64,000 bases of DNA from Paragordius varius (Eukaryota; Nematomorpha): the NCBI GenBank assembly GCA_964247055.1, contig OZ176050.1:3968001-4032000 (forward strand), given 5' to 3'. A program made the translations under genes and the position numbers. How positions within the stretch are numbered: position 1 is the stretch's first letter; every line of letters starts with the position of its first letter. Under the pieces are notes generated by a model. It saw only the letters and a program-made list of their open reading frames with translations, had not been told where the DNA came from and ran no database searches. Shown one piece after another: positions 13,738 to 25,200 of this stretch.

Positions 13738-16700
13738 TTTACAATTCAAATTCACCCTTAAACAATTTAAATTCACCCTAAAAATAAATTATGTGTTTTC
13801 GGGAAACTCATTATTATTAAATATATCTTTATAGCATAGATTACTATTTTTTCAATATATTTTTCGATTAAAAACAAAATTTTTTTTTGAAAAAATATAT
13901 TAAAATATGATTAATTTTTAATCTTCTTAAATACCTTATATTTTATTTGTTTAAGGGTGAGTTTAAATTATTCAAGGGTGATTTTGAATTGTAAATGGTA
14001 TATTTACTTTACACTTTACAATATAATAAATAAAGAAAGTTATATTCAAAAAAATTTTAATCTATATATTTATAAAAATGGAAAATGCTGGCTTTGTGAT
14101 CTGGTACAGGAAAACCGGTAGACCCAATCAAATCCAAATATCGAAAAAATATAATCATTAATAAATGTCCCGACAATAGCTTCGCCCTTTTTTTGAAATA
14201 GGCCCCCAGTTCGGGCCCACCCCGTATGAAAAACGGGTTTTTTTTGAAAACACAAGTCCACAAAATCGTGTTTTTGAGACAATTTTCCGGAGAACGTGTT
14301 GGACCATTCAATTTCAAATATGATTTTTGTTTACTTATTTTCGATTGCGCCGAACATAGCCGAGCCACTTTTTTGATTTAGGGCCTCTTTTTACCCGCTC
14401 CCCCCGTAAAATGCCACCTTTTTCAAAAAACAAAGTCCACAAAAATAATTTTCTAAATCGATTTTTCGCCCTAGGTATGAGACCGTAAAAATTCTATATG
14501 GATTCCACGTATTCCCTGTTAAAAGGCAAAAATTTTAGTCCACCGTTTATTTGATGATAGCTGCTGGGTAAGGAGCTACCCGCTAAAAACTGATTTTTCA
14601 TATAACTTTGTGAACTGTTTCCGGAAAACCGGTGAACCCAATCAAATCCAAACATCGAAAAAATTTAATCATTAATGAATGCCCCGACAATAGCTTCGCC
14701 CTTTTTCGGAATTAGGTCCCCAGTTTGGGCCCACCCTGTGTGAAAATTGGGTTAGGTCAATTTTTTGGAGAACGTGTTGGACCATTCAATTTCAAATATG
14801 ATTTTTGTTTACTTATTTTCGATTGCGCCGAACATAGCCGAGCCACTTTTTTGATTTAGGCCCTCTTTTTACCCGCTCCCCCCGTAAAATGCCACCTTTT
14901 TCAAAAAACAAAGTCCACAAAAATAATTTTCTAAATCGATTTTTCGCCCTAGGTATGAGACCGTAAAAATTCTATATGGATTCCACGTATTCCCTGTTAA
15001 AAGGCAAAAATTTTAGTCCACCGTTTATTTGATGATAGCTGCTGGGTAAGGAGCTACCCGCTAAAAACTGATTTTTCATATAACTTTGTGAACTGTTTCC
15101 GGAAAACCGGTGAACCCAATCAAATCCAAACATCGAAAAAATTTAATCATTAATGAATGCCCCGACAATAGCTTCGCCCTTTTTCGGAATTAGGTCCCCA
15201 GTTTGGGCCCACCCTGTGTGAAAATTGGGTTAGGTCAATTTTTTGGAGAACGTGTTGGACCATTCAATTTCAAATATGAATTTTGTTTACTTATTTTTGA
15301 TCGCGCTGAACATGGTCGAGTCACTTTTTTGATTTAGGCCCTCTTTTTACCCGCTACCCCCGTAAAATGCCATTTTTTTCAAAAAAAAACAAAGTCCACA
15401 AAAATATTTTTTTGATTGTATTTTTTTGTCCACGGTATGAGACTGTAAAAATTCGAGAAAGATTTTTCGTATTGCCTGGTAAAAGGCAAAAATTTTAGTC
15501 AAGCGTTTCTTTGATGATAGATGCTGAGTAAGGAGTATCTATCATATGCATAGCATGTTAAAAGATATATGGATATTAATACATTATTTATCCTCATCTA
15601 TATATTTATAAAAATGGAAAATGCTGGCTTTGTGATCTGGTACAGGAAAACCGGTAGACCCAATCAAATCCAAATATCGAAAAAATATAATCATTAATAA
15701 ATGTCCCGACAATAGCTTCGCCCTTTTTTTGAAATAGGCCCCCAGTTCGGGCCCACCCCGTATGAAAAACGGGTTTTTTTTGAAAACACAAGTCCACAAA
15801 ATCGTGTTTTTGAGACAATTTTCCGGAGAACGTGTTGGACCATTCAATTTCAAATATGATTTTTGTTTACTTATTTTCGATTGCGCCGAACATAGCCGAG
15901 CCACTTTTTTGATTTAGGGCCTCTTTTTACCCGCTCCCCCCGTAAAATGCCACCTTTTTCAAAAAACAAAGTCCACAAAAATAATTTTCTAAATCGATTT
16001 TTCGCCCTAGGTATGAGACCGTAAAAATTCTATATGGATTCCACGTATTCCCTGTTAAAAGGCAAAAATTTTAGTCCACCGTTTATTTGATGATAGCTGC
16101 TGGGTAAGGAGCTACCCGCTAAAAACTGATTTTTCATATAACTTTGTGAACTGTTTCCGGAAAACCGGTGAACCCAATCAAATCCAAACATCGAAAAAAT
16201 TTAATCATTAATGAATGCCCCGACAATAGCTTCGCCCTTTTTCGGAATTAGGTCCCCAGTTTGGGCCCACCCTGTGTGAAAATTGGGTTAGGTCAATTTT
16301 TTGGAGAACGTGTTGGACCATTCAATTTCAAATATGAATTTTGTTTACTTATTTTTGATCGCGCTGAACATGGTCGAGTCACTTTTTTGATTTAGGCCCT
16401 CTTTTTACCCGCTACCCCCGTAAAATGCCATTTTTTTCAAAAAAAAACAAAGTCCACAAAAATATTTTTTTGATTGTATTTTTTTGTCCACGGTATGAGA
16501 CTGTAAAAATTCGAGAAAGATTTTTCGTATTGCCTGGTAAAAGGCAAAAATTTTAGTCAAGCGTTTCTTTGATGATAGATGCTGAGTAAGGAGTATCTAT
16601 CATATGCATAGCATGTTAAAAGATATATGGATATTAATACATTATTTATCCTCATCTATATATTTATAAAAATGGAAAATGCTGGCTTTGTGATCTGGTA

Positions 16701-19229
16701 CAGGAAAACCGGTAGACCCAATCAAATCCAAATATCGAAAAAATATAATCATTAATAAATGTCCCGACAATAGCTTCGCCCTTTTTTTGAAATAGGGCCC
16801 CAGTTCGGGCCCACCCCGTATGAAAAACGGGTTTTTTTTGAAAACACAAGTCCACAAAATCGTGTTTTTGAGACAATTTTCCGGAGAACGTGTTGGACCA
16901 TTCATTTTCAAATATGATTTTTGTTTACTTATTTTCGATTGCGCCGAACATAGCCGAGCCACTTTTTTGATTTAGGCCCTCTTTTTACCCGCTCCCCCCG
17001 TAAAATGCCACCTTTTTCAAAAAACAAAGTCCACAAAAATAATTTTCTAAATCGATTTTTCGCCCTAGGTATGAGACCGTAAAAATTCTATATGGATTCC
17101 ACGTATTCCCTGTTAAAAGGCAAAAATTTTAGTCCACCGTTTATTTGATGATAGCTGCTGGGTAAGGAGCTACCCGCTAAAAACTGATTTTTCATATAAC
17201 TTTGTGAACTGTTTCCGGAAAACCGGTGAACCCAATCAAATCCAAACATCGAAAAAATTTAATCATTAATGAATGCCCCGACAATAGCTTCGCCCTTTTT
17301 CGGAATTAGGTCCCCAGTTTGGGCCCACCCTGTGTGAAAATTGGGTTAGGTCAATTTTTTGGAGAACGTGTTGGACCATTCAATTTCAAATATGAATTTT
17401 GTTTACTTATTTTTGATCGCGCTGAACATGGTCGAGTCACTTTTTTGATTTAGGCCCTCTTTTTACCCGCTACCCCCGTAAAATGCCATTTTTTTCAAAA
17501 AAAAAACAAAGTCCACAAAAATATTTTTTTGATTGTATTTTTTTGTCCACGGTATGAGACTGTAAAAATTCGAGAAAGATTTTTCGTATTGCCTGGTAAA
17601 AGGCAAAAATTTTAGTCAAGCGTTTCTTTGATGATAGATGCTGAGTAAGGAGTATCTATCATATGCATAGCATGTTAAAAGATATATGGATATTAATACA
17701 TTATTTATCCTCATCTATATATTTATAAAAATGGAAAATGCTGGCTTTGTGATCTGGTACAGGAAAACCGGTAGACCCAATCAAATCCAAATATCGAAAA
17801 AATATAATCATTAATAAATGTCCCGACAATAGCTTCGCCCTTTTTTTGAAATAGGCCCCCAGTTCGGGCCCACCCCGTATGAAAAACGGGTTTTTACCCC
17901 CCCCCCCCCCCCCCCAGAAGTCCGAAGGACTTCCTCGGGCTGCGTAGCAGCACGAGATTCACGCTAGTTTAAAATAAGTATTGATGAATTATAAAATCTT
18001 TTACGTTATATCCATATAGAGAGAGTATAATTTCAATTACTGTGGGATTTTAAACCCCTGCAAAGCTATTTCGAAAAACATTTATCAGCTCAAATTTATA
18101 CATGGACATTTTGAACGTCAAAATTTCCAATTTTTCCATGCAAAGCTTGTATATATGCATCACCGTATCCACTTGAGCCCACATAATTAACTAAAAATGA
18201 TATATTTATACCATTTAAAATTCAAATTCACCCCTAAACAATTCAAATTCACCGTTCAAATTTCCGTCGATAAATTAAAATTTACTCTGAAACAATTCAA
18301 ATTCACCCTTGAACAATTTAAATTCACCCTCAAATAAATTATGTGTTTTTTAAGATTAAAATTACATATAGTTTTAAAAATAAAAATGTTCTTTTAAAAT
18401 TAAAATAATATTGAAAAAATAATATATTATGTCGTAAAAATATGAATTATATTATCTCGAAAACACATAATTTATTTTTAGGGTGAATTCGTGTGAAAGG
18501 TAAATTAAATTGTTGGAGAATGAATTTAAATTGTTCGAGGGTCAAATTGAATTGTTGAGTGTAAATTTCAATAAATGGTATATATATATTTATATACATT
18601 CATATATATAAATATTTGTAAAAAATGTAAATTATTAAAAAATTAGTTGCTGGGTATATATATAGTAAATAAACTATAATTTAAAATTTAAAGGTGTTAT
18701 ACTTTAGAATTAGACTATCCAACAAAAGTTATTGCCACATAAAAATAAGGCTAAAATCAAACAAAAGCTATCAATTTTTCAAAAAATAGTATATATCGAA
18801 AACATTTCTATATTTTTTTTATCATAATCTCAATTTTTCAAAGATAACGAGATAAAAATAAATACATAATTTTAAAAAATGTATAAATTCCAATTTCGAT
18901 TGGCTTAAAAATTCAAAAAAAGGAAAAGAAAATCAACAAAAGTTATCACCTAACAATACAGTGTAATTTAGTAGGGCGAGAGCTATGACTTGTGGCATCC
19001 AGCATATGTTAAAAACAGCATGAGGGCCCCAAAATGTAAATTATACCAAGGAAAATAAAGTTTTTTAGGGATATTGATATATATATATATATTATATGGT
19101 TAAAGGTACCCACAAAATATAGACTATTAAAATTTTGACTATATTTAAATGAAAAAAAAAAGAATATTGTTCTGGCAACCTAAAAATATCAAACTTTTCA
19201 CACTTATATGGTGTAAAGAAGTCCTTGTA

Positions 19230-19266
<37 letters not shown>

Positions 19267-22200
19267 ATTTTTTTGTAAAATTGTTTTATTATTTTATTGG
19301 TTTACCCTAAAGTTGTTACAGTAAGATTAATAGTTAATTATCATGAAAAAACACAATAGAAGAAAAAAATGATTAGCACATGGTTCGAAAGACATAAAAT
19401 AAATACATTAAATGGGGCCCTGGATAAATGCTTTCTGTTGTATCTACTTATACAGTCAATACATATTTTTATCCGTAATCATTTTTTCTATTTGGATATT
19501 CATTTGTTTATTTGTGATAATCATTTATTAATCTTAATATAATTTAAGCTCAGGCAAAATTTTTTTTATCAACTACCTTATTCCTCACCACAATGTAATC
19601 AATTAGTAGGGATTTTGAGTTATTAGGAAGGCTTCTTTCATGTTGGAGCTTATCCATAGGGTCTGCATTTAAAGTGCAAATTTCCCATTCGATTTGTTCA
19701 CAAACGTTAGTCACCGTTTGTGGACCATGTGTTAAAGATACCCAAATCAAAGGGTAATTAATAGTGGTTTGATTAGGTGGTCTAAGGTTAGATTCTTTTA
19801 ACCATACATCTTGTATGAGTTTCGTATAATTTATGTGTGCAATCATCTAACATATAATATATTATGATAAAACTTTTTTTATTTATGAGCTCGTTGTATA
19901 CAGTAAAATATTGAAATTATACGGACAAAACCTATTAATATAAAGACAAATATTTTTTTCTAATGGACAACCACATACTTTTTAAAAATAAATTTATATC
20001 AATTAAACAACTCATTGTTATAATAAATGTGTGAAGTAGAGATATATATGACAAACACAACAATCAATTATTTTACAATTGTAACTAAGTATAGCAGTTT
20101 ATATGAGAAACATTAAGGTTTTAAAGAGTATGGTTGTCTTTTATAAAAAAATATTTGACTGCATATATTTACGTTTTGTCCGCAGGTATAATTTCAATTT
20201 TTACTGTGTGTTTAGATAATATTAGTAAAAAAGCGTCTAAATGCAAAAATCAGATATTTATAAATCAAACGCTCGTTACTATTTAGTAATATATTAGAAT
20301 TTTATATTGGGGTTTTTACCCAAATTGATAATTTTGTATGAAATCATCCCCCGTTCAATATGTGTGAAATGGAAAAACAAAACAAAACAAAAACATTTAC
20401 ATATATAAAGTTTTAAAATTTTGTCCCTCATTAATTTAACTTGAAAAAATAGGTCAAAAAAGTTAGTAGCGAAAACTCTATGACAATTTTAAACATACAT
20501 ATTTAATGTGTTACTATTTTTATACACTATATAATACAAATTTTTCCTTTCATAAAGATTGATTACCAATTGCATTGGACAAACAAAATTAGAATATGAT
20601 GCTAAAACATAGTTATTTTTGAAATCTAACAAGGTCCAAGAACCATTTTCTAATAATATGTAAGAATAAATTAAGCTGGAATAATGAATGAAAAGGTTTT
20701 ATTAAATTTATTTAAAGGTTTTTTAGTTTTTAATTTATAAGACGTGGAAAAACGTTAAAAATGAGATTAAATAGCTTTCAAGTATCAAACAATTAATGAT
20801 TTGGTTATTTTTATAATAATTCGATAATCTTTTTGTGTCATTAGTGGTTTTTATGTATAACGATGTACCATTCCCTGGTTAAAATAAATTTTCACAAACA
20901 ATCGAAAAGGTATAAATTATGTCAAAAACACAATATTTATATTATTTGAGTTTAGAAATCACGCAATTTATTCAGCTTATGAAAGATTTTATGGGGTAAG
21001 GTTGGAATTTGAGACCCAAATTATGTTCAAATAACTTGGTGTAAGAATGATGTTTAATGCTTTCATTTGAGGTATTGTTGTAGGAGGTTGACAATCATCA
21101 TTACATTTGGAACATAAAACACCCATGATTATTTTGTGAGGACCCTGGTTTGTGGAAAAAAGTAGTATTGTAAAATATTCTTTCCCATTGTTAGGAAGGA
21201 GGAGTTTATTATTACTCATTTGTGTAAATGTAGATGTAATTATTCCAGGAAATTTATATGGCTCATTAAATTCCTCCATATTATAAATGCTGTAAAATGT
21301 GGTATTAATATTGTTAATGGTAATGTTTCCTCAAAAGGCGTATAATACAAATGCATAGGTGACCAATCTACAATGATATGGCTAAAAATAAATGGAATGT
21401 AATATATATAGCCACAGTAAAAAATATAAAGACAAATTTCGATTTTTTTAAAAGACAAACTGTAATGTTTCTCATACAAGCTACTTAGTTACCATTGTAA
21501 TATAAAATTGATTGTGTTAAATATATATATATATTCTATTTAACACTTTGCCATTTAAAACAATGAGCAATATTGAAATAAATCAAGATGTAAAAAAAGT
21601 ATGGTTGTCTTTTAGAAAAAAATATTTGTCTTTACATTCTTTCGTTTTTTACCGTAGTACTTCAGTTTTTACTGTATATAAAAATGCTTTTTTAGCCCAA
21701 AAAACACAATTTCATTTGAAATAGTGCGGACGAGAAATCTTTTAAACACAATTACAATATATAAGTTTGATATTATCACCAGATACCATATCTAACAAGG
21801 AGATTATTTTCTTCTTAGCATGCTATATGATTAAGCTATTAGGAAGTATTTTTTGTTGACTATATTTTAAATACTATAATAGTTAACAGTTAAATTGAGT
21901 CGTGAACAATTCATATTCACCCTCGAACAATTTAAATTTACCCTAAAATAAATTATATTTTTTAAAGATTAAATACTTAATTTTTTATATTTAATGAGAA
22001 ATTTTCTTAAAAATTGCATTAATGCTAATTTAAGAAATATATTGCTCAAAAATACATAATTTATTTTTAGGGTGAATTTGAATTGTTTAAGGGTGAATAT
22101 ATATATAAATAATGTATTAACAGAAGCAATTTTAATCTATATTGTTCACTTAACTTAACTTCATTTACTTTTACAATTAAATGTACAACATACAGTAAAA

Positions 22201-25200
22201 ATTGCAACTATACGGACAAAACATGAAAAATTAAAGACAAATGTATTTATCCAAAGAGAAGCATACTTTTTAAAACCTAAATGTTTCCCATATAAACTAT
22301 AGTTAATTACCATTGTTAAATATAGATTAATTGTGTTAGTATTATATATCTCTATTTCACACTTTGCCATTTAAAACAATGAGTTATATTGCAATCAATC
22401 AAGATTTATAAAGTATGGTGGTTGTCTGTTGGAAAAAAAATTTGTCTTTATTTTACGTTTTGTCGGTATTCGAGCAGTTTTTACTGTAATTCTCTGGTTA
22501 AAACTTAAAATAATAATATATCTTAAATGTAATTATTTATCAATTTCATTGAGAATATTAGAATCCGAATATATTTAAATATATACACACTGTAATATTA
22601 ACAAAAGTAATTATAGGGAATATATTTTTTGAAAAAAAATGTGGGGAGTTAATTTTGATAATATTATTATTGCTTTTATGATTCATCTAAAATTGAATGA
22701 TTTATTAGGGTAAAATTCAATTACTACAAGTAACGAATCTTTGTCAAACGTATAAAAATAAAATTGAAATATAAACTAATAAAAAAACTAAATAACCATT
22801 GTTTTGTTGGCCAATGCATTAATACCAATCTACTAGATGAATGATGTGATCCATCTAACCTATCTTCAATATATGTGAGATATTGACCACAACCAGTAAA
22901 AGTTGGACATCTATAAGCCCCATGTTCTAAAAGCACTTCTGTGTGTTTGTTAATAAAAATCGCAAATGATAAATAAAAAACAAAAGATTTTACAGTGAAA
23001 TAGTTTCAAATGTTAATATCTATAATTATCATATCTGTAGTTGGGAAAATTTAAATTTTTTTATGGAGATATAAGTATGTAACGTATTTACAATTCAAAT
23101 TCACCCTTGAACAATTCAAATCACCCTTAAACACAATTCACCCTTGAACAATTCAAATTTACCCTCAAATAAATTAAATGTGTTTAAAGAGTAAAAATTA
23201 CCCATATTTGATTTTAAAAAAATAAAATTCTGTTTTAAATGAAAATAATACTGAAAAAATAATAAATTATGACATAAAGATATATTTTATATTAATGAGT
23301 TAGTTGTATTAATTCGAAAAACATATTTTATTTTTCGAGGGTGAATTCGAATTGATTGCTCAAAGTGAATTTGAATTGTTCAAGGGTGAATTCGAACTGT
23401 AATGGTATATATATATATATATATATATTTCAAGTTCATATACAGCTTATTAACATATCGGTTAAGATTATAAAAAAAACTCCATATAAAATACATTTAT
23501 TTTTTGGAGGAGGTATGGAAATCAAATTATATTACCGAATGTTTGAGACCTTTCGACATTTTGTGGATTAAAATTAATCGAGCATAAACAAGTCCGTCGT
23601 GTAGTTATAAAAATAATTCCTTTGGGATAGGGTTCTTTGTAATAACCTATAAAGACCATTATCCAGGTTTTGGAGTTTATATCACTGGGATACCAGGTAG
23701 CCTATATATATATATATATATATATAATACCATTTATAGTTGAAATTGACCCTTGAACGATTTAAATTCACCCTAAAAATAATTATGTGTTTTTGAAAAA
23801 ACTAATATAACTCACTATTAATATAAAATATAGTGAAAATTAAAATTACGGACAAAACGTAAAAATATAAAGACAAATTGTTTTTTGTAAAAGACAACCA
23901 TACTTTTAAAAACCTGAATAATTCCCATATAAGCTACTCGGGTATCACTGTAAAATATAGAATTGATTGTTTTAGTAATACATATCTCTATTTCAGACTT
24001 TGCCATTTAAAACAATGAGTTATATTGAAATAAATAAAGATTTAAAAACAATGGTTGTCTTTTCGAAAAAAATCATTTTTTTTACCTTTTGTCCGTATAA
24101 TCAATTTTACTATATATCTTTATGGCATAATTTTTTAGTATTATGTTAATTTAAAATAATTTTTTTTTGAAAATATATTATAGGTAATTTTTGACCTTAA
24201 AAAACATATAATTTTATGAGGATGAATTTGAATAGTTTGATGGTGAATCGAATTATTTAAGGGGTTAAATTTAAATTGTATATGGTATATATGCAGTATT
24301 GCCAATTCAAACCTAAAATATTATCAATATTAATAATTAACATCTATTGATTGCAACAACAGTTAAAAAACTACATTTCGAAACCAATTTTAAGTTTTAT
24401 TCCAAGCGATGTTCGCTAAATAGGCATCCATTTTCCTTAAAAATATACATTTAGTATCATATGATGATCTTTTAATACCCAAAGGGTCAAAAAACAATTC
24501 TTTTAATGTCATAAACCGTATAACAATTTCCATAAACATTTAAAAGAAAAGAATATACCGATTACCAAAAATTTATGCTCAACAAAATGAGTTAGATATG
24601 TCAGAGAAAAGCATTGAAATTATTTTTCGATATAAGGATGCTTAGTAATTCTTTTTATCTTCATACATGTTGTAGAAATGATAGATAATAAATTCAAGAT
24701 AAAAAGTCTTTTATCTTTTTTTATGTTGGAACGGTTTCACATAAATAAAACTGCGTTCCGTACTCCGTATCTAATACAAACCAATACATAGCAATTAAAC
24801 ATATATTATTGTAACACAAAACGACATTACATATCAGCCAATTATTTACCTAAAAACGCATCATTAAGTCTCTTGGTAGGAAAAATAAAAACTACTGAAC
24901 CATTCGATTATCACAACGCGCGTGCAAAAACATGACATTTATTTTGCTATATATATCATTTACACTTCAAGAGTCTCCTTGAACACTTCAGGTAAAGTCT
25001 TTAAACATTTCAAGTTTGTCTTCAAACATTTCTTGAACTTTTATAGTTCTTGGAAATTTTAAGTTGCTCCTTGAAAATTTTATGTTGATCCTTAAACATA
25101 TCAAGTTGGTCCTTAAACACTTCAAGTTGGTCCTTAAAAATTTTAAGGTCCTTTCAACCTAGTTTTTAAACATTTCAAGTTGGGCCTTAAACATTTTAAG

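Noticed and set aside
14057-16962. Repeated reading frames of about 100 codons (MARLCSAQ...) in three places
   Set aside because: They sit in tandem copies of a Helitron, so their conservation is DNA duplication. They overlap in two frames, lack a domain, and older copies at 6933, 29757, 47702 and 52557 do not keep one frame.
19400-19440. A GPH-containing minus-strand stretch considered for the APEH oxyanion exon
   Set aside because: No tryptophan or LLV context and no fitting phase; 18950-19036 aligns without gaps and joins the next exon in phase.
24380-24440. Candidate APEH exon with LGIKL-like sequence
   Set aside because: The exon at 23536-23701 covers this part of the protein with far better identity and matching phases on both sides.
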